DNA of 51,154 nt from Flavobacteriaceae bacterium (GTDB lineage: Bacteria; Bacteroidota; Bacteroidia; Flavobacteriales; Flavobacteriaceae): contig JAENXC010000022.1 of assembly GCA_016649715.1 (NCBI GenBank), positions 1 through 51,154 of the forward strand. The letters are read 5' to 3'. The notes under the pieces are model-generated. The model saw only the letters and a list, made by a program, of their open reading frames with translations. It was not told where the DNA came from and did no database searches. The number at the start of each line of letters is the position of its first letter. Position 1 is the stretch's first letter. Below, in pieces: positions 9,187-19,546 of this stretch. A program made the position numbers and the translations under genes.

Positions 9187-10127
9187 TATAAATCCGTCAT
9201 TTCTTTTTGCGCAACTTTGAATTCTTCAATCATATCTTTTAGAATCTGGGCCGCAGGTTTTATATCGTGAATAAGTCCGGCAATCTGCCCAATTTCTAAT
9301 TCTCCCTCTTCCAAATCGCCTTCAAACATACCGCGTTTGGCTCTAGCGCGACCCAAATGTTTTATAAGGTCTTCCTTTGTGGGATTGGTATTGTAAAGCT
9401 GCATTACACTTTCAAAAAACTTATTTTTAAGCATCCGAACGGGCGCCAATTCTTTCAAGGTGAGTTGCGTATCGCCTTCTTTTGCATCCACAACCATCTG
9501 CTTAAATGCAGGATGCGATGAAGCTTCTTCCGAAGCAACAAAACGGCTACCCACTTGCACGCCGTCAGCACCCAAAACCATGGCGGCCAACATTCCGCGG
9601 CCTGTGGCAATTCCGCCAGCGGCTATCAAAGGGATGTCCAGTTGTTCTTTTACCATCGGGATTAATGTGAAGGTGGTAGTTTCTTCGCGACCGTTGTGGC
9701 CTCCTGCTTCAAAGCCTTCGGCAACCACGGCATCTATTCCAGCTTCCTGTGCTTTTAAAGCGAACTTTACACTGCTCACTACGTGAACAACTGTAATTCC
9801 GTGTTCCTTAAGTTTTGAAGTAAATGTTTTTGGATTTCCGGCGGAAGTGAAAACTATTTTCACGCCTTCTTCAATAATAATATCGATGATTTTGTCAATA
9901 TCCGGATAGAGCATCGGCACGTTTACGCCGAAGGGTTTGGCGGTTGCATTTTTGCATTTCAAGATATGTTCCCGAAGCACTTCGGGATACATAGAGCCTG
10001 CGCCCAAAAGCCCCAAACCTCCGGAATTGGAAACAGCGGTGGCAAGACGCCAACCGCTGTTCCAAATCATTCCAGCTTGGATTATTGGGTATTGAATATT
10101 AAAAAGTTCGGTAACCCGGTTTTGCAC
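9186..10127 (-). CDS. Nitronate monooxygenase / enoyl-reductase-like FMN protein
   Basis: 313 aa TIM-barrel flavoprotein of the NMO/FabK/2-nitropropane dioxygenase group. It starts QNRVTELFNIQYPIIQAGM, the canonical N-terminus, with EGFEAGGHNG, IPLIAAGGIATGRGM and GVQVGSRFVA as FMN and phosphate contacts. The start codon is a GTG at 10127 whose G is the last base of the upstream peptidase's TAG, so the two genes overlap by 1 nt and are probably translationally coupled. No ATG gives a better start. It is the last gene of the mnmA - S8 peptidase - NMO minus-strand run. The substrate (nitronate or an enoyl thioester) is not predictable. Confidence 0.9.
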   Translation of the reverse strand: MQNRVTELFNIQYPIIQAGMIWNSGWRLATAVSNSGGLGLLGAGSMYPEVLREHILKCKNATAKPFGVNVPMLYPDIDKIIDIIIEEGVKIVFTSAGNPKTFTSKLKEHGITVVHVVSSVKFALKAQEAGIDAVVAEGFEAGGHNGREETTTFTLIPMVKEQLDIPLIAAGGIATGRGMLAAMVLGADGVQVGSRFVASEEASSHPAFKQMVVDAKEGDTQLTLKELAPVRMLKNKFFESVMQLYNTNPTKEDLIKHLGRARAKRGMFEGDLEEGELEIGQIAGLIHDIKPAAQILKDMIEEFKVAQKEMTDL

Positions 10128-11755
10128 TACTCTTTAATAATTTTATAGCTCGTTGTTTTGTTGTTTGAAGTGATGGAAGCAATATACATTCCCGAAGAAA
10201 GACCGGAAACGTCTATGCTGTTTTTCATTGAAGTGATTCTTGTTTGAAGAATCTTTTCGCCTAAAACATTATAGAGCGCAAATTTCGCATTTTCCACAGA
10301 TTTTGGAAAAGATATATTTATTTGTGTGCTAACTGGGTTTGGATACAGTGCAAAATTAGTGTCCAGCATTTGTTGCTCTGTGCCTAAGGTCAAAAGGTAA
10401 TCCAAGGCCGCACCAAAATCTGGAATGCCATAACCATATTGGTTTGTGGGGTTGTTGTACCTGTCAGCAGATTCGCGAATAGCCTGCATAACAACGTTGT
10501 TTTTCAAAGTGGGAACGGCTCCCCACAAAGAAGCAACGGCACCAGCTGTGATTGGTGAGCTAAATGAAGTTCCACTTGCGGTTGTAACATTGCCGTTTTG
10601 GCTAACGATTGCAGCATCCAGCCCTTTTGCCATTACGTCTGGTTTTATTACACCGGCAGAATTCGGTCCGCGTGAACTGAAAGAAACATAATTTCCATTG
10701 GCATCTACTGCACCAATGGTAAGTGAACCAGGAGCATCGGATGGTGTAGCAACATATCCAAAATCATTTCCAGCATTTCCGGCAGATACTACATTTATCA
10801 ATCCTTTATCAAAAGCGGCATTAGAGCCTCGAGCGGCAATGGTAGTTTGTCCGTCAAGGTCAACATATTCGTGGTCAAAGCTAGTGTTGTCAAATGTTTG
10901 GTAACTTAATGAAGTATTTGTAACATAAACCCCTAAGCTATCGGCGCGTTCTAATGCTTCAACCCAATAGGCTTCTTCTGCTGGAGATTCGCTGTTATCG
11001 TCTTCCGTGATGAACAAATAATAGGATGCGCCTGGGGCAGTACCCACAAATTGACCGTTCAAGAATCCGGCGGCGTCGCTAAACGTGCCAGCTCCGTGGC
11101 TTCCGGTTCCAATGTAGTTTTCCTCTCGGGCCACAAAATCATAATAGCCTTTTAGTCTTCCTTCATTCCGCAATGTTGCATAAGCTGGATTGGTCAATAC
11201 GCCTGGATAGCCATTGTCCATATAGGCCACGAGGATATCTTGTCCGGTATAATTGTTTTCGTGAAGATAATCCACATTGATCATCTCTGTTTGGTTGGTG
11301 GCACTTCCGTAGTTATAAACAGGTCTGGATTGGTTTTCAATTTCAAATTTGTCTTTTGTGAATTGTTTTCCTCCGGTTGGTCTGTTTAAGCTTTTGTCGG
11401 CAAACTCCACATCGGTAACGAAAGTAAGGTTCAATAAGTTGTTGATGTTGTTTTGGGTGCCGCGCACATAAACAGCATTCAGCCATTTTGATTTTGCAAG
11501 AACTGAAATTCCTGCTGCAGCCTCAATTGTGGCTTTTTGGGTTTCATTCAACGGCACGTCGCGATCATCAATAACAATTCCTTGGGCATTTTTTCTGTCT
11601 ATGGCCGCTTGTGTCAAAATTGTTACAGGGTCTGCCAAACCTGTAGCAACCACTGTTGGGTCCTTGGCTTCCAAATAAACGAGTGCGTCTTCGGTTTGTG
11701 CGAAACTAAATGTAGAAATAAAAATAAGCACTAGTAGGGATAATTTTTTCATCAT
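10127..11755 (-). CDS. Subtilisin-like (S8) serine peptidase with T9SS sorting domain
   Basis: 542 aa. Signal peptide MKKLSLLVLIFISTFSFAQ, a propeptide region of about 100-150 residues, then the S8 catalytic domain. Asp is in ILVAYMDNGYPG, His in GSHGAGTFSDAAG and Ser in SGTSFSSPITAGAVASLWG. The C-terminus is a T9SS type A domain (NFALYPNPVSTQINI to SGLSSGMYIASI), so the enzyme is secreted or surface-bound. It lies 8 nt downstream of mnmA and overlaps the NMO gene by 1 nt, an odd operon partnership for a secreted protease. Confidence 0.93.
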   Translation of the reverse strand: MMKKLSLLVLIFISTFSFAQTEDALVYLEAKDPTVVATGLADPVTILTQAAIDRKNAQGIVIDDRDVPLNETQKATIEAAAGISVLAKSKWLNAVYVRGTQNNINNLLNLTFVTDVEFADKSLNRPTGGKQFTKDKFEIENQSRPVYNYGSATNQTEMINVDYLHENNYTGQDILVAYMDNGYPGVLTNPAYATLRNEGRLKGYYDFVAREENYIGTGSHGAGTFSDAAGFLNGQFVGTAPGASYYLFITEDDNSESPAEEAYWVEALERADSLGVYVTNTSLSYQTFDNTSFDHEYVDLDGQTTIAARGSNAAFDKGLINVVSAGNAGNDFGYVATPSDAPGSLTIGAVDANGNYVSFSSRGPNSAGVIKPDVMAKGLDAAIVSQNGNVTTASGTSFSSPITAGAVASLWGAVPTLKNNVVMQAIRESADRYNNPTNQYGYGIPDFGAALDYLLTLGTEQQMLDTNFALYPNPVSTQINISFPKSVENAKFALYNVLGEKILQTRITSMKNSIDVSGLSSGMYIASITSNNKTTSYKIIKE

Positions 11756-11763
11756 ATATTTTT

Positions 11764-12954
11764 TTAAGAGATTACACCACTTCCAAGCAATTCAGAGCCG
11801 TTGTACCAGGCAACAAATTGACCTTCCGTAATGGCGGATTGTGGGGTTTCAAAGATAACATAAAGTCCTGAAACTGTACAATGCAAAGTTGCTTTTTCTA
11901 AAGGTTGTCTGTAACGGATGCGTGCCATCACCTCCATTTTTTCGTCTTCAGCCAGTTTTAGGTCTTCGCGGATCCAATGTATTTCTTCGTCTTTAACAAA
12001 AAGCCCACGTCGGTACAGACCGGGATGGTCTTTGCCTTGACCAGTGTAGATTACGTTTTCATCCACGTCTGTGTCAATTACAAAGAGCGGCTCTTTTGTT
12101 CCGCCCACAGCCAAACCTTTGCGCTGGCCTTTTGTAAAATAGTGTGCCCCGTGATGAACACCCACTTGTTTGCCGTCCACGATTGTATATTTTCTTTTGG
12201 CTGATAGATATTTTAATTTTTCTACTTCGGAAGAAAAATCCGGTTGGCTTCTTTTGTATTCTGAAAAACTTGCTGGTACTTCAATGATAACTCCGTCTTT
12301 TGGAGCCAATTTCTGCTGAAGAAACTCAGGCAGCCTCACTTTTCCGATGAAGCACAAACCTTGCGAATCGCGTTTTTCGGCTGTAATCAAACCTTGTTGT
12401 GAAGCGATCTTCCGAACTTCCGGTTTCAATAATTCGCCAATGGGGAAAAGGGTTTTCGCAAGCTGTTCCTGCGAGAGTTGGCACAGAAAGTAGGATTGAT
12501 CTTTGTTCGGGTCTTTTCCGGCTAATAATTGATAAATTTCTTTCCCGTCCTTTTGGATGGTGTCTTTTCTACAATAATGCCCCGTTGCCACAAAATCAGC
12601 ACCCAAACCGAGGGCTATTTTCATAAAAACGTCAAACTTTATTTCTCTGTTGCAGAGCACATCTGGATTTGGCGTTCGCCCCATTTGATATTCGCGGAAC
12701 ATATAATCAACGATGCGTTCTTTGTATTGTTCACTTAAATCTACCGTTTGAAAGGGAATTCCGAGTTTTTCGGCTACGAGCATAGCGTCGTTGCTGTCTT
12801 CCAGCCACGGACATTCGTCAGAAATTGTAACGGAATCATCGTGCCAATTTTTCATAAAAAGGCCAATAACGTCATAGCCCTGTTCTTTTAAAAGATAGGC
12901 TGCTACGCTGGAATCTACACCTCCGCTAAGTCCGACAACTACTCGTTTTTTCAT
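11764..12954 (-). CDS. mnmA: tRNA-specific 2-thiouridylase
   Basis: 396 aa. It adds the 2-thio group to U34 of tRNA-Lys, -Glu and -Gln, using ATP and relayed sulfur. The PP-loop is [15 protein letters not shown] at residues 8-22. The two catalytic cysteines lie in [13 protein letters not shown] (about 101) and GLCFIGK (about 198). The C-terminal beta-barrel carries [13 protein letters not shown]. The length is slightly above E. coli MnmA and usual for Bacteroidota. First gene of the minus-strand mnmA-S8-NMO run. Confidence 0.97.
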   Translation of the reverse strand: MKKRVVVGLSGGVDSSVAAYLLKEQGYDVIGLFMKNWHDDSVTISDECPWLEDSNDAMLVAEKLGIPFQTVDLSEQYKERIVDYMFREYQMGRTPNPDVLCNREIKFDVFMKIALGLGADFVATGHYCRKDTIQKDGKEIYQLLAGKDPNKDQSYFLCQLSQEQLAKTLFPIGELLKPEVRKIASQQGLITAEKRDSQGLCFIGKVRLPEFLQQKLAPKDGVIIEVPASFSEYKRSQPDFSSEVEKLKYLSAKRKYTIVDGKQVGVHHGAHYFTKGQRKGLAVGGTKEPLFVIDTDVDENVIYTGQGKDHPGLYRRGLFVKDEEIHWIREDLKLAEDEKMEVMARIRYRQPLEKATLHCTVSGLYVIFETPQSAITEGQFVAWYNGSELLGSGVIS

Positions 12955-12971
12955 AATAATCTAAGAATGTG

Positions 12972-13003
12972 CAAAGATACGATTGGAAAGCACCAAATTC
13001 CAA
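12972..13003 (-). promoter_or_regulatory. Promoter of mnmA
   Basis: On the minus strand TTG (13003-13001), a 21-nt spacer and TATCTTTG (12979-12972) match TTG-N17-23-TAnnTTTG, the flavobacterial promoter form. The -7 box is 17 bp before the ATG, so the leader is very short. Confidence 0.55.
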
Positions 13004-13133
13004 GCTTCAAATTCCAAAGAAATCACAAAATGTCATTAATCAAAGAACAATCAGTATTCAATTATTGGTTCTCCAGAGAAAGTTTGTGGTTGTACCTTTG
13101 GAATTTGGTCCTTTTATGTTGGAGATTATTTGG

Positions 13134-13150
13134 TCCCGATAGCTATCGGA
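13134..13150. repeat. Short palindrome TCCCGATAGCTATCGGA
   Basis: A perfect 14-bp palindrome (CCGATAGCTATCGG) inside the 226-bp spacer between mnmA and the MORN-repeat gene. Short GC-rich palindromes of this kind are scattered through this window. The rest of the spacer shows no gene. Confidence 0.6.
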
Positions 13151-13180
13151 ATGGGATTTGCTTTCTGGAATTTTTGAAAG

Positions 13181-13873
13181 TTATTTTTCGTTTTTCTTCG
13201 GAAACGTTTCCTCCAAAACCACTTTCCCGTCTTTGTAGTATTTCCAAAGTCCGTGTTTTTTTCCATCCTTGTAAAAACCTTCAATTACCACATTGCCATT
13301 GGCATCGTAATATATTCCGGGGCCTTGAAGTTGGTCGTCTTTATAAAGTAGTTTTTTTAGAAGTACGCCATCGGGTGAGTAGTAGTTGTCTTCCCCTTCT
13401 TTGATGCCGTTTTTATAATTTGTCTCTTCGGTAATTTTTCCGTCGGGGTAGTAGGTGGTTACTTTTCCGTTAAGTTTTCCGTTGGTGTAATTCTCGCGCG
13501 TCATCACATTTTTGGACTTTTCGTGATAGTAAACCCATTCGCCAAGGCGGTCTTTGTCCTTCATTTTCCCTTCGCTGACCAACTTACCTTTAATGGTGAA
13601 ATATTTCACTTCGGCAATATTGTCTTTGCTATTAAAGTTTTTGGTTACCGTGGGTTTGTCTTTGCACTCTGCACAATAAAACTTGAATTCGCCCACTTCC
13701 TTTCCGTGCTCAAAAGTGCCTTCGTAGCGAAGTTGTTTTGTGCCATCATATTTTTTTTTCCAAACTCCATGACGCTTGCCTTGGGCGTCCATTTGGTTTA
13801 TTTCACTTTGTGAAAAAACGTGGACGGAACCGAAAATTATTCCGAAGAAAAAGATTAGAGCGATTTTTTTCAT
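13181..13873 (-). CDS. Secreted MORN-repeat-variant protein (YwqK-like)
   Basis: 230 aa. Signal peptide MKKIALIFFFGIIFGSVHVFSQ, then about seven repeats of roughly 22 residues with the pattern G(x)W(x)YY(x)DGK: HGVWKKKYDGT, LGEWVYYHEKSK, LNGKVTTYYPDGK, KEGEDNYYSPDG, LQGPGIYYDANGN, HGLWKYYKDGK. These are MORN-variant repeats, annotated in many genomes as YwqK antitoxin-like, although no toxin is present here. It lies 206 bp from yidC on the same strand. Function unknown; extracytoplasmic by its signal peptide. Confidence 0.8.
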   Translation of the reverse strand: MKKIALIFFFGIIFGSVHVFSQSEINQMDAQGKRHGVWKKKYDGTKQLRYEGTFEHGKEVGEFKFYCAECKDKPTVTKNFNSKDNIAEVKYFTIKGKLVSEGKMKDKDRLGEWVYYHEKSKNVMTRENYTNGKLNGKVTTYYPDGKITEETNYKNGIKEGEDNYYSPDGVLLKKLLYKDDQLQGPGIYYDANGNVVIEGFYKDGKKHGLWKYYKDGKVVLEETFPKKNEK

Positions 13874-13932
13874 AATTGTATTTCATTTACTAAGAGAGTA
13901 AACGGTGTAATTTGTATTCTATTTTAAAAATA

Positions 13933-14068
13933 AATCTGGAAGGATTTTCCCCCTTCGCTGAAATAGCTTGTGCCTCCGCTAAAGCTTCTGCGACACAGTC
14001 GGTGGACAAGGGAAACCCTTCCAGATTAAGAATTTTATTTACAAACGTGAGAGTCCCCACCTTCGGGG
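13933..14068. repeat. Intergenic inverted-repeat element between yidC and the MORN-repeat gene
   Basis: AATCTGGAAGG at 13933-13943 and CCTTCCAGATT at 14017-14027 form a perfect 11-bp inverted repeat around 73 bp of GC-richer DNA, with further imperfect pairing of the C-run and G-run inside. A second hairpin (CCCC, loop, GGGG at 14055-14068) follows, close to the yidC stop. This fills most of the 206-bp gap; I see no coding potential. Confidence 0.5.
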
Positions 14069-14079
14069 GCTAGGGGGCT

Positions 14080-15960
14080 CTATTTTTTCTTTTTCTGCTC
14101 TTCAGCTTGCTCCATCATTTCTGACATTTTGCGCTGAAACTTGTTCTGTTTTTTCGGTGTGGCCTTTTTTACTTGAATTTTAGCGTGGATTTTGTTCTCA
14201 TCAATGATGAAGTTTTTTATCACGAGCATAATCCCGATGGTAATCAGGTTTGAAATGAAATAATACAACGAAAGCCCACTCGCGTAGTTGTTGAAGAACA
14301 CCAACATAAACAGCGGCGAAAGGTACATCAGAAATTTCATGTTCGGCATTCCCGGTTGTTGCTGTGCCTGCATGTTCTGGCCCATGGTCATCATCATATA
14401 AACGAAGATGGCGATGGAAGCGAGAATTGGGAACAGACTAACGTGGTCTCCATAAAAGGGAATGTGGAACGGCAATTCCGCCACGGTGTCATAACTGGAT
14501 AGGTCTTCCGCCCAAAGGAAACTTTTCTGCCGCAAATCAAAAGCGGAAGGGAAGAACGTAAAGAGCGCATAAAACACGGGAATCTGCAATAATGCTGGCA
14601 AACACCCTTTCAGCGGACTGGCGCCAGCGGAGTTTTGCAGCTTCATGGTTTCTTGCTGTATTTTCAGTTTGTTGTCTTTGTATTTCACTTTAATTTCGTC
14701 CATTTCAGGCTTTAAAACCTTCATTTTTGCCTGTGCCAAATACTGTTTGTATTGTACCGGAGATAGCAGCAGTTTTATGAGAATGGTCAAAACGATAATA
14801 GCGATTCCCGCAGGTAGAAAATCGGTTAAGAAAGCGAATAGCGGGATGATAATGTATTTGTTTATTATCCCAAAAATTCCCCAGCCAAGCGGCATAGCCT
14901 CGTCAAGATTACGACCGTATTTTTTGAAAATTTGGTAGTCGGACGGGCCGTAATACATATTCATATTATATGCCAAAGCTCCATCTTTTGGTTCTAAAAG
15001 TATTTTTGCTCCGTATTGTTTCGTGAAAGTTGTATCCACTTCTTCATCGTGAACAAGGTTTTCAGAGGTAAGGGTTACTTCTTTAAAAGGCGTGTCCGTA
15101 AGCAGCATGGAGCTGAAGAAATGCTGGCGGAAATTCATCCAAGTTACATCTTTTTCAACTTCGGTATCATCGCCGGAAGGGGAGAGTTTAGAATGTTTTT
15201 CGCCGTCGTATTCATACGTCAACCGCGAATAACGGTTTTCATACGAAATACTTTTCGCGTGGCGATATCCTTTCAGCTTCCAATCCAGATACATCGGCTG
15301 TGAAGTATTGATGATGCCGTCCAACCCTTGACTGTTGATGCTGAAATCCATCATATACTCGCCTGGGTGCAGTGTATAGCGGTATTCAATAAACCCGTTT
15401 TCAGAAGTTTTGAGCTTCATGGACAGCACATGGTCTTCGCCATTTTTGCTCAACGTAGGCTCAAAGTATAAATCCTGGGAATTTAAAGTTCTATTTTCTG
15501 CGGAAAACTGAAGATTTAACGAGGCGTTTCCGTCTTTAATTAAATAAATAGGAACCGAATCATATTGATGGAAATTCTTTAAAAGTGCTTCGGTAATGTA
15601 ACCGCCTTTATTGCTTATTTTCAAATAAAGCACATCGTTTTCAAGTACAGTCGTAGCGTCATTTGCCGAGGGAAGTGTTCCCGAATACGCGAAGGAACCC
15701 AACTTGTTTTTCAACTGTTCCAAAGCCAGGGAATCACCTGGTTTCACTGTATCCATAGTATCGGAAGTCGCTTCCGCCAGTGTAATGTCCTGTTTGGTTT
15801 TTTCAGTGGCAACTTTCTCTTTTGCCGCGGCTTCGGTTTTTGCCTTTTCAGCCTGAAGTTCAGCTTCGGTGGGTTTGTTGAGGTACAGCATCCAGATTAG
15901 GATTCCGCCAATCAATAAAAAGCCTATGAGTGAGTTAAGGTCGAATTTCTTTTTTTCCAT
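14080..15960 (-). CDS. yidC: Membrane protein insertase YidC
   Basis: 626 aa. It inserts and folds inner-membrane proteins, alone or with SecYEG. N-terminal anchor NSLIGFLLIGGILIWMLYL at residues 9-27, a large periplasmic beta-rich domain to about residue 340, then the conserved five-TM core: FAFLTDFLPAGIAIIVLTIL, LKGCLPALLQIPVFYALFTF, FPILASIAIFVYMMMTMGQN and FNNYASGLSLYYFISNLITI. The tail is Lys- and Gln-rich (EEQKKKK), as is typical for this phylum. It follows pyrG on the same strand with a 100-bp spacer that holds an 18-bp perfect palindrome (15974-15991). Confidence 0.97.
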   Translation of the reverse strand: MEKKKFDLNSLIGFLLIGGILIWMLYLNKPTEAELQAEKAKTEAAAKEKVATEKTKQDITLAEATSDTMDTVKPGDSLALEQLKNKLGSFAYSGTLPSANDATTVLENDVLYLKISNKGGYITEALLKNFHQYDSVPIYLIKDGNASLNLQFSAENRTLNSQDLYFEPTLSKNGEDHVLSMKLKTSENGFIEYRYTLHPGEYMMDFSINSQGLDGIINTSQPMYLDWKLKGYRHAKSISYENRYSRLTYEYDGEKHSKLSPSGDDTEVEKDVTWMNFRQHFFSSMLLTDTPFKEVTLTSENLVHDEEVDTTFTKQYGAKILLEPKDGALAYNMNMYYGPSDYQIFKKYGRNLDEAMPLGWGIFGIINKYIIIPLFAFLTDFLPAGIAIIVLTILIKLLLSPVQYKQYLAQAKMKVLKPEMDEIKVKYKDNKLKIQQETMKLQNSAGASPLKGCLPALLQIPVFYALFTFFPSAFDLRQKSFLWAEDLSSYDTVAELPFHIPFYGDHVSLFPILASIAIFVYMMMTMGQNMQAQQQPGMPNMKFLMYLSPLFMLVFFNNYASGLSLYYFISNLITIGIMLVIKNFIIDENKIHAKIQVKKATPKKQNKFQRKMSEMMEQAEEQKKKK

Positions 15961-16060
15961 CTTTTATTTCTTCTTTTGAAATATTTCAAAAGTGGGTTAT
16001 CGTTAATTTTGAATGGCAAGGCAACAATCCCGCCTATTTTTTTTAATACGTCAAATTGTC

Positions 16061-17725
<1,665 letters not shown>

Positions 17726-17862
17726 TTATCTTGTATGGTTTGTGGTTTATTGTTATTAAATGTTGCGGGTTAAATGTTACAAGTTGCAGGTTCGGGTTTA
17801 AAAATTTAAAATCCGAATTCCAAAGGGTATTGCGATAGAGGAAAAGATGGCGTGTACCGGTT

Positions 17863-18201
17863 TTAAAACATGAACTGCATTTTTGCATTGTTTTGCCAGC
17901 CGGCTTGATTTTGGTATTCCACAAAATAGATATTAATATCGGCTTGATTGGCATACTCTACAAAGAAGATTTTTTTTTCGGCTTGGTTTTCATAATCCAC
18001 GAAAAACCATAAACCGTCATTTTTACCTACTTGATTTTGATACGCTACTTTATAAACTTTTAGGTCGGCTTGGTTTGGATAATCAACCACAAAGACTTTT
18101 ACATCGGCTTGGTTTTCATAATCTACAGAATATATTTTTTGGGCGTGCGCAAATGATGATGTAAGAATAATGGCGATTATGGAAAGAATTAACTGTTTCA
18201 T
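17863..18201 (-). CDS. DUF6150-like secreted repeat protein
   Basis: 112 aa. Signal peptide MKQLILSIIAIILTSSFAHAQ, then six tandem units of about 13 residues with the pattern [IVW][YF]xV[DEA]YxNQA: IYSVDYENQADVK, VFVVDYPNQADLK, VYKVAYQNQVGKN, WFFVDYENQAEKK, IFFVEYANQADIN and IYFVEYQNQAGWQ. Almost nothing lies outside the repeats apart from a short tail. This pattern matches DUF6150 of Bacteroidota, of unknown function. Alternating hydrophobic residues suggest short beta strands. The 182-bp spacer towards pyrG holds no gene. Confidence 0.75.
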   Translation of the reverse strand: MKQLILSIIAIILTSSFAHAQKIYSVDYENQADVKVFVVDYPNQADLKVYKVAYQNQVGKNDGLWFFVDYENQAEKKIFFVEYANQADINIYFVEYQNQAGWQNNAKMQFMF

Positions 18202-18232
18202 TTTTTTTCTTATCTTATCTCAAACTTAAGGG

Positions 18233-18982
18233 TTATTTTTTTATTCCTCTTATTGCAAATCCATATGATAAAGGTAATGATTCATAGGGTAATCCAATAT
18301 CTTGCGAACAGTAACCAATTGGAATTACTGCTTGTAAACTATCATCTTCTTTTGTATTTGTCCACCAAAAGTTACAAGCACCATGATTGTCCAAACCACC
18401 ATGGTCATATACAAAACCTCCCGGCACAGCTCCGAAACCTGAACTATTATTGCCTTTTATCACTTTATCCATTAATGATTCGAGTTCGTCATCCCAATAT
18501 TCCACATACCACTCATAAGTAGTTAATGCCTGTGTTGCTTTTCCTGAATTATTATCACCTCCTCCTAAATAGTTTATAAGTATTTGAAAGTCCGTTTTTT
18601 CTGGTATTGATAATCCCTCTCGAAGAAGACCTCTTGAATCGTTTAAGGCATATCCATTGTAAACGAAAGTTCCATTACCTAAACGCCTGTAACACGCAAT
18701 TTTATTAATACCTGCATCTTTCCATTGATTTTCTGTTTTAGCTTCAAATATTATATCTCCATTATTGAATGTAGTAACATTCAAATCTTCTTTGGCCCAA
18801 ATTTGATCTCCAATAGAAATTGTGGACGGATCAACTTGAATTGATTGTGTTCTGTATAAATTTTTTTCGTTTAAATTAGATGTTAAGCTAGAATTGCTTA
18901 AGTCATATTTATTATCCAAAGTGTCCTTACAGCTAACTGTTACTATACTTAGGGCTAGTATCATTATTAATTTTGTTTTCAT
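18233..18982 (-). CDS. Lipoprotein with FISUMP-type domain
   Basis: 249 aa. The lipoprotein signal ends at LSIVTVSC (Cys 18). The mature part shows the Fibrobacter succinogenes major paralogous (FISUMP) pattern: QIWAKEDLNVTTFNNGDIIF, then YNGYALNDSRGLL, a SIPEKTDFQILINYLGG stretch, WWTNT and a C-terminal YGFAIRGIKK. The function of the domain is unknown; such proteins are usually surface lipoproteins present in several copies. It is related to the gene at 19547-20224, and the two flank a glycosylase-fold gene. Confidence 0.75.
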   Translation of the reverse strand: MKTKLIMILALSIVTVSCKDTLDNKYDLSNSSLTSNLNEKNLYRTQSIQVDPSTISIGDQIWAKEDLNVTTFNNGDIIFEAKTENQWKDAGINKIACYRRLGNGTFVYNGYALNDSRGLLREGLSIPEKTDFQILINYLGGGDNNSGKATQALTTYEWYVEYWDDELESLMDKVIKGNNSSGFGAVPGGFVYDHGGLDNHGACNFWWTNTKEDDSLQAVIPIGYCSQDIGLPYESLPLSYGFAIRGIKK

Positions 18983-19002
18983 TTTTTTTTGATTTTAATT
19001 TC

Positions 19003-19542
19003 TTAATAACATTTTGTCTTATCGATTATAACTGCTTTCCAACTATTAATTTTATCATCATTTGAATATCTTGCGGGAGTAATCAATAAGGAAAATCTTA
19101 TATTATTTTCAACACAATAATTTCGTATTTCAGCCATTCGATTGGCAATTTTGGGTATCCCATCAAAAGTCATTCTTGTAAAATAAACCGCTTTCAAATT
19201 TTCAAGGGATTTTAGTAGAGTAATTGTGTCGTGAAATTTTAAAGCATATTTATCAATGATTTTATCATTGATTAGATTCTCGTTATTCTTTGGATTTTGA
19301 ATACTTTTTATAATATCATGAAAATCAACTGAATTTTCACACATAAGTTTTTTTTTCTCCGTTAGGTCGGATTTCTTTAGATCCTTACGATTAAAACATA
19401 TTGGAAGAATTCTCCATAAAAAATTATGTGGTCTTGTATAGAAAAAATCGCCATTTTTCATATTTTCAGGATGGAAAGTGCCTAAAATTAAAATGGAAGT
19501 ATCTGAAGAAACTACGTGGTTTTTAAACTTATGATTTATCAT
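19003..19542 (-). CDS. Uracil-DNA glycosylase-fold protein (DNA-deoxyinosine glycosylase-like)
   Basis: 179 aa. The N-terminal motif ILILGTFHPENMKNGDFFYT followed by RPHNFLWRILP matches the UDG superfamily motif A of hypoxanthine/deoxyinosine-type glycosylases (GSxP, spacer, YYxxPxNxFW). The C-terminal LLITPARYSNDDKINSWKAV occupies the position of the family's second active-site loop (PSTSPAN in many homologues) but has diverged. A base-excision repair role is inferred; the altered loop leaves activity uncertain. It sits 4 nt downstream of one FISUMP lipoprotein gene and 20 nt upstream of another, so all three are probably co-transcribed. Confidence 0.65.
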   Translation of the reverse strand: MINHKFKNHVVSSDTSILILGTFHPENMKNGDFFYTRPHNFLWRILPICFNRKDLKKSDLTEKKKLMCENSVDFHDIIKSIQNPKNNENLINDKIIDKYALKFHDTITLLKSLENLKAVYFTRMTFDGIPKIANRMAEIRNYCVENNIRFSLLITPARYSNDDKINSWKAVIIDKTKCY

Positions 19543-19546
19543 ATCT

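Noticed and set aside
12967-13404. 145-codon plus-strand frame
   Set aside because: Mostly the complement of the MORN-repeat gene; the Cys/Trp-rich composition is typical of an antisense frame.
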